A stretch of 64,000 bases of DNA from Colwellia ponticola (GTDB lineage: Bacteria; Pseudomonadota; Gammaproteobacteria; Enterobacterales; Alteromonadaceae). The stretch is taken from the NCBI RefSeq assembly GCF_005885605.1, contig NZ_SZVP01000010.1, positions 54,849 to 118,848 of the forward strand, written 5' to 3'. The notes below the pieces were generated by a model, which ran no database searches, had not been told where the DNA came from, and saw only the letters and a list, made by a program, of their open reading frames with translations. Made by a program: the position numbers and the translations under genes. Within the stretch, counting starts at the first letter, position 1. Each line of letters starts with the position of its first letter. Shown piece after piece: positions 19,101 to 26,839 of this stretch.

Positions 19101-22100
19101 TTTTGCTGATGCGTTGACTGATGGCAGAGTGATAAAACAAGCGAAAGCCACGTCAAGTGCAGGCACTGCAGCTGAACACACGGTAGAAAAAATTGTAGAA
19201 AAGGTGGTTGAAAAAATCGTTGAAGTAGAGCGAATTGTCGAAGTTGAAAAAATTGTTTACTTGAACGCTGACGGTACTATTGCCGATGCAAGCACTGTAC
19301 AACCGACAAATGTTTTATCGGCTAGTCAGCAACCTTCAAATAATATAGGCGATATAGGTAACGTAAATAATAGCGTAGCGGCAGATATCGAACGTAGTGT
19401 CAGCCAATTTGTTGAACATCAGCAACAGCTGCTTAATGTGCATGAACAGTATATGCAAGGACCAAAAGCCTATGCGGCAACCGTTGCTAAGGTATTAGAC
19501 ACGGTTGCTAATAAGCACGTAGATGGTGCATTACCTGAAAGTGTCGAGCGTACTTTGAATATGTATCACGACTTTCAAACTCAAACATTACGTGTACACG
19601 AGCAATATTTGCATAATCAAAGCGATAACATGTCGACTATGTTGTCAGGTAAAGCACAACCTGAGACTTCAACGCCAGTTGTTCAACAAAAAGCGGCACC
19701 GGTAACGCCCCCTCTAGTTGAGCAGATAACTGAACAGGCAGCTGAGTCGGTAACACTATCTAAACCTGCGGCAGTTGCAACCGTTACAGCAACAGTAGTA
19801 CCAGCGCCAACTGTCGATTTAGCGCACATCCAAACGGTCATGATGGACGTGGTTGCTGATAAAACCGGTTACCCCACCCAAATGCTAGAGCTTGGCATGG
19901 ATATGGAAGCCGATCTGGGTATTGATTCAATTAAGCGTGTGGAAATATTAGGCGCAGTGCAAGAAATTATTACCGACTTACCTGAGCTAAACCCAGAAGA
20001 TTTAGCAGAGCTGCGCACCTTAGGTGAGATTGTTACTTACCTTCAGAGTAGCATGCAAGGGAAAGTGCAAAGTGAAGTAACAGCCGTTCCTTTAACACAA
20101 GCATCAACTACAGCTGAAGTGTTAGTCGCACCAGTTGCTATTGACCACATTCAAAACGTAATGATGGAAGTGGTTGCTGATAAAACCGGTTACCCACCCG
20201 AAATGCTAGAGCTTGGCATGGATATGGAAGCCGATTTAGGGATTGATTCAATTAAGCGTGTGGAAATATTAGGTGCAGTGCAAGAAATCATTACCGACTT
20301 ACCTGAGCTAAACCCAGAAGATTTAGCAGAGCTGCGCACCTTGGGTGAGATTGTTACTTACCTTCACAGTCATATGCAAAGTAAAGTGACTGCAACTCCT
20401 TCAACACACGTGGTAGTAAAAACTGAAGCACCAGTACCCCCTGTTGCTATCGATGTAGATCGCATTCAAAACGTAATGATGGACGTAGTTGCTGATAAAA
20501 CCGGTTACCCACCCGAAATGCTAGAGCTTGGCATGGATATGGAAGCCGATTTAGGGATTGATTCAATTAAGCGTGTGGAAATATTAGGTGCAGTGCAAGA
20601 AATCATTACCGACTTACCTGAGCTAAACCCAGAAGATTTAGCAGAGCTGCGCACCTTGGGTGAGATTGTCAGTCATATGCAAAGTAAAGTGCAGAGTCAA
20701 GTGACTGTCGCTCCTACCACACCCGCAGTGGTGGCTTCTGCAGTAGTCACTGAAACGCCAGTACCATCTGTTGCTATCGATTTAGCACATATCCAAACGG
20801 TCATGATGGACGTGGTTGCTGATAAAACCGGTTACCCCACCCAAATGCTAGAGCTTGGCATGGATATGGAAGCCGATTTAGGGATTGATTCAATTAAGCG
20901 TGTGGAAATATTAGGCGCAGTGCAAGAAATCATTACCGACTTACCTGAGCTAAACCCAGAAGATTTAGCAGAGCTGCGCACCTTAGGTGAGATTGTCAGC
21001 CATATGCAAGACAAAGTGCAAAGTCAAGTTGCCCCCGTACCGCCAACACCGACATCTCCTCCTGCAAAAGATACCACTTCAAAAGAAATATCGGCAGCAG
21101 AGATGTCATCAACTAGCACAGCTATCGAAAACCCAGCACCGAGTGCAACGGTTGCCTTACAAGCCTTGTCGTCGGTTACTAAAATAATTCAAGATTTTAG
21201 TGCGTTAGGTAAAGACCAAGCGAAACCCAATGCGCTGATCGTTGATGACGGTAGTGGCGTTGCAGTCGCGGTAAGTTCAACGTTAGTTAAAACAGGCTGG
21301 CAAGTGACGGTGCTAAAACCTAACTGGCTGGACGAAAATTCAAAAAAAGCATTTGGCAAAACAATAAACCTGATTGATATTGGTAGTAAAGATCACACGG
21401 TAGATGAAGAGCAAGTAAAACAACTACTTGAAAAGCACGCACAGCTTGATGCGGTCATTTACTTACAAGCAAAAAATCATGCATCGGCACATAACCGTAG
21501 CATTGACAAAATTGATAGTATTGAGTATTCGCAAGCAGCGAAGCAAGGACTAATGTTGGCGTTTGTTTTAGCAAAATATTGTCAGGTTAAATCGGCTAAT
21601 GTGGCGCGTGCTTCTTTTGTCGTTGTGACCAGACAAGGCGGGACGCTCGGTTATAGTAATAGTGTTAACAGCGATAACGCACAAGAGGTTAACGCTGATT
21701 TACAGGCGGATTTAGTGCAAGGTGGTTTAGGCGGCTTAGTTAAAACACTTTCCCATGAGTGGAATGGCGTTTGTGCTAATGACGGTGGCGTATTTTGTCG
21801 TGTTATCGATTTATCAGTAAAATTAGCAGCCGATAAAGCAGCTACGCTTATTGTTGATGAGTTGCATGATGTTAATACGTCATTGATTGAAGTAGCACAT
21901 GATACGGATAACCTGAGTAATAACCTTGGCACACGTTTAACACTTGTTGGCGTAAAAACAGACAGTTACGCCCTTGAGCAAAGCACTTCTTTAGACGGCG
22001 CCAATACTATTGATAGTCAGGCTGTTTTCTTAGTTAGTGGTGGCGCTAAAGGGGTAACGGCACATTGTGTTATTGAAATAGCCAAGCAACATCAAGCAAA

Positions 22101-24030
22101 ATTCATTCTACTTGGTCGCTCTCCACTGTTAGCAGGCGAAGATAAAGGTGGAGATCAGAGCGAAGAAAGCCCTACTGAGCCAAGTTGGGCGAATGGTCAT
22201 CACGATGAAGCGGCACTGAAAAAAGCGGCTATGCAGGTATTAATTGCTTCAGGTGAAAAACCAACACCCGTTAAGGTAACGCAATTTGTTCGTCCTATAT
22301 TAGCTAATCGTGAAATTGTGCAAACGCTCAATGCTATTAAAGCTGCCGGTGGACAGGCACAGTACGTTGCTGCAGATGTTACCAATAGTCAAAGTGTTCG
22401 TGATGCGGTTGCGCCTGCCTTGGTTGCTCTTGCTGGAACATCAGCAGAGCCTTTAACCATAACCGGTATTATTCATGGTGCAGGTGTATTGGCGGATCAG
22501 TTTATCGAGCAAAAAACATTGGCCGAATTTGAGGCGGTTTACCGCACTAAAATTGATGGTTTATTGTCATTATTATCCGTATGTCAGCCAGAAAATATTA
22601 AGCATTTAGTGTTGTTTTCATCAGCGGCAGGTTTTTATGGCAACCCAGGTCAGTCGGATTATTCAATGGCTAACGATATTTTAAATAAAACAGCCTACCG
22701 TTTTAAAGCCAAGCACCCTAACGCGCAAGTGTTAAGTTTTAACTGGGGTCCTTGGGATGGCGGTATGGTTACCCCCGAATTAAAACGTATGTTCAATGCC
22801 CGTGGTGTTTATATTATTCCTCTTGATGCTGGCGCTAGCTTATTAGTGAGAGAATTAAGTGCTAATACTAACCGCTGTGCACAGATTCTAGTTGGTAACG
22901 ACTTATCTAGTTCATCAGCATCACAAAGCAAAGCAGCACAAGCTGAACCTGAGTCTTCACTAAAAAAGTCACCCGTTAGTTGCTTGTCGATAAACTCAAG
23001 TAAAGTAGCGCGTGTTATTAAAACACTGCAAGCAACTAACAATATCTTTTTAGCAGATCATGTTATCGGTAACGATCATGTATTGCCAACGGTTTGTGCC
23101 ATCGCTTGGATGAGTGAGGCAGCGCTTAGCGTTTATCCTGATTATGTTTATCAAGGTATAAATAATTACAAACTACTTAAAGGCGTAACCTTTGATGAAA
23201 CCACGCTAGCTAAGCAAGAGAGCAAGGATTTCTTCATTGATATGACCGTTGATATGAGTGTAGATTTGCATACTCAAGTACTCGATGGTGGCGATACCTT
23301 ATTGATTGATAGCAAAATATCATCAATCAATGAGGCAGGAAAAATCGTTTTTCATTACAGCGGACAAGTTGTGTTAGCGTCTCAAATGACTGCCCCTATT
23401 GAAGACGACAATTTAGTAGGGAAAGACTTAGCCGCTAAGTTAACGGCTACAACCGCTAGCGAAGCGAAAGCGTTATACCAAAATGGTACCTTATTTCACG
23501 GTGAAAGTTTGCAAGGTATTACTCACCTTATTGAATGTGATGAGCAGGGCTTACTGCTGGCATGTAAAGTACCCGAAGTAGCTCAACAAAAGCAGGGTGA
23601 TTTCGCTATTCCTGGCGTTTCATCAGGGACCTTATCAGCTGAAAAACACAACATTTTCGCCAACGACCTAGCGTATCAAGCCATGTTAGTTTGGGTAAAA
23701 AGAGAATTGGGTTTAGGTAGTTTACCGTCAAGTACGCAGGCGTGGCATGTTTATGGTCAAGTTGCTCTAGGTCAACCCTTTTACTTACAGTTGACGGTGG
23801 TACAAAGTAGTGGCAAGGGCGGTAAACGTGGCAAGCTAGTCGCTGATATCAATTTTATCAGTGAAGAGGGACTATTATTAGCTGAAATGAAAACAGCTAA
23901 AGTCACCGCTAGCGACAGTTTAAATGATATGTTTTTACCTACTCGCGCTGCAACGAGTAAAGCATCAAATAATGCAGTAGCGCGTGATGTAAAAGTAGTG
24001 AAAGAAAAAACAGCAGGAACAGTTAATTAA
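16144..24030 (+). CDS. pfaA: Polyunsaturated fatty acid synthase PfaA (KS-MAT-4xACP-KR-DH)
   Basis: The largest subunit of the PUFA synthase, 2628 residues from ATG 16144. A GTG nine bases upstream is possible, but only the ATG has a GAG-type site before it. Domain order: ketosynthase (about 30-480; Cys230 in DAACASS, His365, His405); malonyl-CoA acyltransferase (about 620-930; Ser709 in GHSFGE); a Val/Glu/Ile repeat linker (about 1015-1045) and a helical linker; four acyl carrier domains with phosphopantetheine serines 1262, 1369, 1474 and 1583, all LGIDSIKR; a ketoreductase (Rossmann SGGAKGVT near 1963, YSMAN tyrosine 2173); and a C-terminal dehydratase-like hot-dog region. Four ACPs compare with five in Moritella marina as remembered. 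Sequence is much closer to the Moritella DHA type than to Shewanella EPA PfaA. Stop and pfaB start abut. Confidence 0.97.
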   Translation: MTKQQQPTSNNSVTNEVDEQQFTSRLQECPIAIIGMASIFADAKNLENYWDNIFDSVNSIKDVPKSQWNVDDYYDSDPTVKDKTYCKRGGFLPEIDFDPMEFGLPPNILELTDIAQLLSLVVAREVLNDAGIGDGSGYDRDKVGITLGIGGGQKQIGPLTSRLQGPVLEKVLKASGVDSEDRAMIIEKFKKAYIDWEENSFPGMLGNVIAGRIANRFDFGGTNCVVDAACASSLSAIKLAVSDLLEYRSEVMISGGVCCDNSPFMYMSFAKTPAFTTNDDIRPFDVDSKGMMIGEGIGMMAFKRLEDAERDGDKIYAVLKGIGTSSDGRFKSIYAPRPDGQAKALKRAYDDAGFEPKSCCLIEAHGTGTKAGDAAEFSGLLKHFSHNNEATQHIALGSVKSQIGHTKAAAGAAGMMKAVLALHHKVLPATININTPNPALDIENSPLYLNSETRPWMPRADGSPRRAGISSFGFGGTNFHMVLEEYNSKALGKYRLNTVPQTLLFAAKDESALVTLLTNWQNKLKVNTEEQVFVFNALVTEHQLKTPAANQARCGFVAKNADEALALINVALKQFASNSTKDNANSEAWSVPAGLYYRQSALATKGKVVALFSGQGSQYVNMGRELACNFPTVMQAASDMDTQFSQAGLAQLSSTSYPIPVFNADARKVQDDALRLTQHAQPAIGALSVGLYKTFIDAGFKADFTAGHSFGELTALWAAGVLSEQDYMMLARSRGQAMAAPNTDGNGDESNDFDAGTMVAVVGDPEKVAAVIKDISDISIANYNSNNQVVVAGVTGQIAIATEALKAQGYNVVPLPVSAAFHTPLVAHAQKPFAQAIDCAKFTAPSIPVFANGTGKVYSNKAADIKKALKNHMLESVHFNKEIDNIYADGGRIFVEFGPKNVLTKLVDNILQDKDDVVTIAVNANAKQSSDKQLRQAALQLAVLGVSLEDIDPYNGVKRPLTAVKMSPLAMKLTGKSYVSAKTEKAFADALTDGRVIKQAKATSSAGTAAEHTVEKIVEKVVEKIVEVERIVEVEKIVYLNADGTIADASTVQPTNVLSASQQPSNNIGDIGNVNNSVAADIERSVSQFVEHQQQLLNVHEQYMQGPKAYAATVAKVLDTVANKHVDGALPESVERTLNMYHDFQTQTLRVHEQYLHNQSDNMSTMLSGKAQPETSTPVVQQKAAPVTPPLVEQITEQAAESVTLSKPAAVATVTATVVPAPTVDLAHIQTVMMDVVADKTGYPTQMLELGMDMEADLGIDSIKRVEILGAVQEIITDLPELNPEDLAELRTLGEIVTYLQSSMQGKVQSEVTAVPLTQASTTAEVLVAPVAIDHIQNVMMEVVADKTGYPPEMLELGMDMEADLGIDSIKRVEILGAVQEIITDLPELNPEDLAELRTLGEIVTYLHSHMQSKVTATPSTHVVVKTEAPVPPVAIDVDRIQNVMMDVVADKTGYPPEMLELGMDMEADLGIDSIKRVEILGAVQEIITDLPELNPEDLAELRTLGEIVSHMQSKVQSQVTVAPTTPAVVASAVVTETPVPSVAIDLAHIQTVMMDVVADKTGYPTQMLELGMDMEADLGIDSIKRVEILGAVQEIITDLPELNPEDLAELRTLGEIVSHMQDKVQSQVAPVPPTPTSPPAKDTTSKEISAAEMSSTSTAIENPAPSATVALQALSSVTKIIQDFSALGKDQAKPNALIVDDGSGVAVAVSSTLVKTGWQVTVLKPNWLDENSKKAFGKTINLIDIGSKDHTVDEEQVKQLLEKHAQLDAVIYLQAKNHASAHNRSIDKIDSIEYSQAAKQGLMLAFVLAKYCQVKSANVARASFVVVTRQGGTLGYSNSVNSDNAQEVNADLQADLVQGGLGGLVKTLSHEWNGVCANDGGVFCRVIDLSVKLAADKAATLIVDELHDVNTSLIEVAHDTDNLSNNLGTRLTLVGVKTDSYALEQSTSLDGANTIDSQAVFLVSGGAKGVTAHCVIEIAKQHQAKFILLGRSPLLAGEDKGGDQSEESPTEPSWANGHHDEAALKKAAMQVLIASGEKPTPVKVTQFVRPILANREIVQTLNAIKAAGGQAQYVAADVTNSQSVRDAVAPALVALAGTSAEPLTITGIIHGAGVLADQFIEQKTLAEFEAVYRTKIDGLLSLLSVCQPENIKHLVLFSSAAGFYGNPGQSDYSMANDILNKTAYRFKAKHPNAQVLSFNWGPWDGGMVTPELKRMFNARGVYIIPLDAGASLLVRELSANTNRCAQILVGNDLSSSSASQSKAAQAEPESSLKKSPVSCLSINSSKVARVIKTLQATNNIFLADHVIGNDHVLPTVCAIAWMSEAALSVYPDYVYQGINNYKLLKGVTFDETTLAKQESKDFFIDMTVDMSVDLHTQVLDGGDTLLIDSKISSINEAGKIVFHYSGQVVLASQMTAPIEDDNLVGKDLAAKLTATTASEAKALYQNGTLFHGESLQGITHLIECDEQGLLLACKVPEVAQQKQGDFAIPGVSSGTLSAEKHNIFANDLAYQAMLVWVKRELGLGSLPSSTQAWHVYGQVALGQPFYLQLTVVQSSGKGGKRGKLVADINFISEEGLLLAEMKTAKVTASDSLNDMFLPTRAATSKASNNAVARDVKVVKEKTAGTVN
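19828..20997 (+). repeat. Four near-identical ACP-coding DNA repeats within pfaA
   Basis: The units lie at 19828-20040, 20149-20361, 20464-20670 and 20791-20997. They encode the same carrier domain (MDMEADLGIDSIKRVEILGA core) and are nearly identical at the DNA level, including third codon positions. The linkers between them (about 93-120 bases, Pro/Val/Thr/Ala-rich) differ. This suggests recent duplication or ongoing gene conversion. Confidence 0.9.
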
Positions 24031-26793
24031 ATGCTAACTAATGACATAGCCATTGTTGGTATTGATAGTCAATTGGGTGAGTTTGCTAATATTGACCGTG
24101 TTGCCCGTGCACTTTACTTAGGTAAAAATATAGCGAAGCAGGTTGATAAAGATATTGCGAGTACTAACTCGTTAATCTGCTCAACAGTTATTGCTTCAAC
24201 AGCGCGTATGGTTGAGGTATTGCCTGGTAATGCAACCGTGGCGCTGGGAAGTAACCCTTTATCTACACAGCTCGATGTCATCATTATTGATGAAGCAAGC
24301 GAAAAAAGTGATGAGCAAGTATCTGTTTTAACGGCTAACTTATCAGCACAGAGTCACATCAATAATGCTATTGTCATGAGTCAGCTAAGCGAAGCATTAA
24401 CGCTTGCTATCTCGTTAACCGATAAAGGTCGGCTGGTAGCGTTAGTGGGGTTAAGTTTTACGTCGACTAAGTCAATAACTGAGCAGAGTAATGCTAAGAG
24501 CAATAATACTATTAGCTTTGACCGTAACTTTGCTGGCTATCAATCGACTTCAGGCGTTGCTAGCCTATTGCTTGCATCACAAGTAATAGCGCAACGTGCA
24601 CAGCTTCCTATTTATGCCCAACTTAACAGCTTGTCGGTTGCACCTGCCAATGCCAGTGCAATGAAAGCAGCAGTACTCGAATCACTACACAATACCAAAG
24701 CACGTCCAGTCACAGACTACGCAAATAAAGCTCAATCGACTATTTCGCTACTCGAAGTATCAGCCCTTGAGGGGGATTTTCATAGTGTGTTAGAGTCGTC
24801 GGTATTACTGGAGGCGTATCGTGAAGCTTATGCTGTTGAGCCGCTAACCTGCGCCATTAGTTGTGCACGTAGCATCACAGGTGAAGGCGCTGGCTTTTCG
24901 CAAGTTTTAGGATTACTGCGCACGGTTATTGCTTTGCAGCAACGTTATATTCCGGGTATCAATCATTGGCAAGCACCAAAAATAGAGCAACTTTCCTGCG
25001 ATATTAATAGCTGGCACTCATCAAATTTTTACTTCCCGACAGAATCAAGAACGCGTTACCCTAATGCAGAGGGTAGTAAACACTGTGCTGCTTATAGCTG
25101 CTTAACTCAAGACAGTTACTGTCATCTGGTGTTAACGGAGCATACTTTGGACAACACCGAAGATATTCGTTTGAACGGTTTTCTTGCCAGTAGTGATCTG
25201 CACCTAATCCTGGTTAATGGTGAAAATCAAGCACAGCTACAACAACAGCTTTTACAATTGGCGTTGTTATGCCAGTCAACTTTCATTGAAAGCCAAAGCC
25301 AAAGCCAAGCTCAAAAGCATGATGCTTTAAATAAAATGGCCGATCAGCAATATCAACAGTACTTAAGAGATTCGACTAAAAAATATACTGTGGCACTATT
25401 GGCTGAATCGCTTGAGGAGTTAACAAAAGAGATTCAATTGGCACAGTCAGGCGTCAGTAATGTATTCGTTAACTTATCTCAGGGGGAGCTTAAAACCACA
25501 GCTAGTTCCCTCACACAATGGAAAACCCCTAAAGGGAGTTACTTCAGTGCAACACCCGCTTGTTATACAGAGGGGGATGTAGCAGAAAAAAGTAATAATG
25601 TGTGTTTTATGTACCCAGGTATTGGCGCAACCTATGTTGGCTTAGGCCGCGATTTGTTTCAGCTATTTCCACAAATTTATACCGAGGTTGCCAGCTTAGC
25701 CGGTGATATTGGTAGTAGTTTAAAAGATACCTTACTGAACCCGCGCAGTATTAGCCGCCTTGACTTTAAAGCACTGAAACAACGTGACTTAGCTTTACGT
25801 GGCAGCCTAGCTGATATTGCCGAGGCGGGGGTGGGTTTCGCCTGTGTTTTTAGTAAAATATTTACTAAGGTATTTAAGCTTAATGCCGACTTTGCCACAG
25901 GCTATTCTATGGGGGAGGTCAGTATGTATGCGGCATTAGGTTGTTGGCAACAGCCGGGTTTAATGAGCGCACGTTTGGCTAACTCTGCTACGTTCAATGA
26001 ACGACTTTGTGGTGATTTATTAACACTACGCGAGCATTGGGATCTGCCCCTAGCAAATAGCCCAACTCAAGCGAGCGCAGTGCCCATATGGGAAACCTAT
26101 ACCATTAAAGCGACTTTAGCTCAGGTAGAAGCCGCTTGTCTTGGTGAACCACGGGTGTATTGCACCATTATTAATACCCCTGATAGTGTTTTACTGGCAG
26201 GTTATCCCGCCGATTGTTTACGTGTTATTGCATCACTAGGTGTTCGTGCTATGCCGCTAAACATGGCTAATGCCATTCATAGTGCGCCAGCAAAAGCGGA
26301 ATACGATAACATGGTAGCGTTATACACCATGGCGGTAAATACTCGTATTAATACCAAGTTGTATTCAAGCTCTTGTTATTTACCAGTACCGCAATTAAGT
26401 AAGGCGATAGCGAATTCTATTGCTAAGTGTTTATGTGACCGCGTTGATTTTCCGCGCTTGGTCAATACCCTTTATGACAACGGTGCTCGAGTTTTTATTG
26501 AAATGGGCCCTGGTCGCTCCCTGTGTAGTTGGGTGGATAAAATACTTGAGCATGAACATAAGCAGCATAAACATCAAAAAGACTTACCAATAAAAGAGGT
26601 TTGCAATAAAAACAGTGTGTCCGTACCGGTAAATGCTAAAGGCGTTAGTGACGAATTAACCTATTTTCGTGCTATTGCAAAATTAGTCAGTCACGGGGTA
26701 ACACTTGATCTGAGTAGTTTGTTTTATGGTTCGATTATCATGAATAAAAAAACAACAACAAACCATAATAAAATGACAGCACAGCATAGCTAA
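24031..26793 (+). CDS. pfaB: PUFA synthase acyltransferase subunit PfaB
   Basis: A 920-residue protein whose ATG immediately follows the pfaA stop, with AGGA inside the pfaA 3' end, so translational coupling is likely. The C-terminal part (about 520-870) is an acyltransferase domain: YPGIGATYVGLGRDL entry, Ser626 in the GYSMGE nucleophile elbow, and late VFIEMGPGRSL. The N-terminal 450 residues begin like a ketosynthase (DIAIVGIDSQLGE) but lack a recognisable catalytic Cys/His set, as in other PfaB proteins. PfaB is the subunit reported to influence whether EPA or DHA is made. Its close fit to the Moritella layout supports DHA (inference). Confidence 0.95.
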   Translation: MLTNDIAIVGIDSQLGEFANIDRVARALYLGKNIAKQVDKDIASTNSLICSTVIASTARMVEVLPGNATVALGSNPLSTQLDVIIIDEASEKSDEQVSVLTANLSAQSHINNAIVMSQLSEALTLAISLTDKGRLVALVGLSFTSTKSITEQSNAKSNNTISFDRNFAGYQSTSGVASLLLASQVIAQRAQLPIYAQLNSLSVAPANASAMKAAVLESLHNTKARPVTDYANKAQSTISLLEVSALEGDFHSVLESSVLLEAYREAYAVEPLTCAISCARSITGEGAGFSQVLGLLRTVIALQQRYIPGINHWQAPKIEQLSCDINSWHSSNFYFPTESRTRYPNAEGSKHCAAYSCLTQDSYCHLVLTEHTLDNTEDIRLNGFLASSDLHLILVNGENQAQLQQQLLQLALLCQSTFIESQSQSQAQKHDALNKMADQQYQQYLRDSTKKYTVALLAESLEELTKEIQLAQSGVSNVFVNLSQGELKTTASSLTQWKTPKGSYFSATPACYTEGDVAEKSNNVCFMYPGIGATYVGLGRDLFQLFPQIYTEVASLAGDIGSSLKDTLLNPRSISRLDFKALKQRDLALRGSLADIAEAGVGFACVFSKIFTKVFKLNADFATGYSMGEVSMYAALGCWQQPGLMSARLANSATFNERLCGDLLTLREHWDLPLANSPTQASAVPIWETYTIKATLAQVEAACLGEPRVYCTIINTPDSVLLAGYPADCLRVIASLGVRAMPLNMANAIHSAPAKAEYDNMVALYTMAVNTRINTKLYSSSCYLPVPQLSKAIANSIAKCLCDRVDFPRLVNTLYDNGARVFIEMGPGRSLCSWVDKILEHEHKQHKHQKDLPIKEVCNKNSVSVPVNAKGVSDELTYFRAIAKLVSHGVTLDLSSLFYGSIIMNKKTTTNHNKMTAQHS

Positions 26794-26839
26794 TAGAATA
26801 AGCCTGCAAGTTAGTGAACGATAACAATAAGAGAAATAC

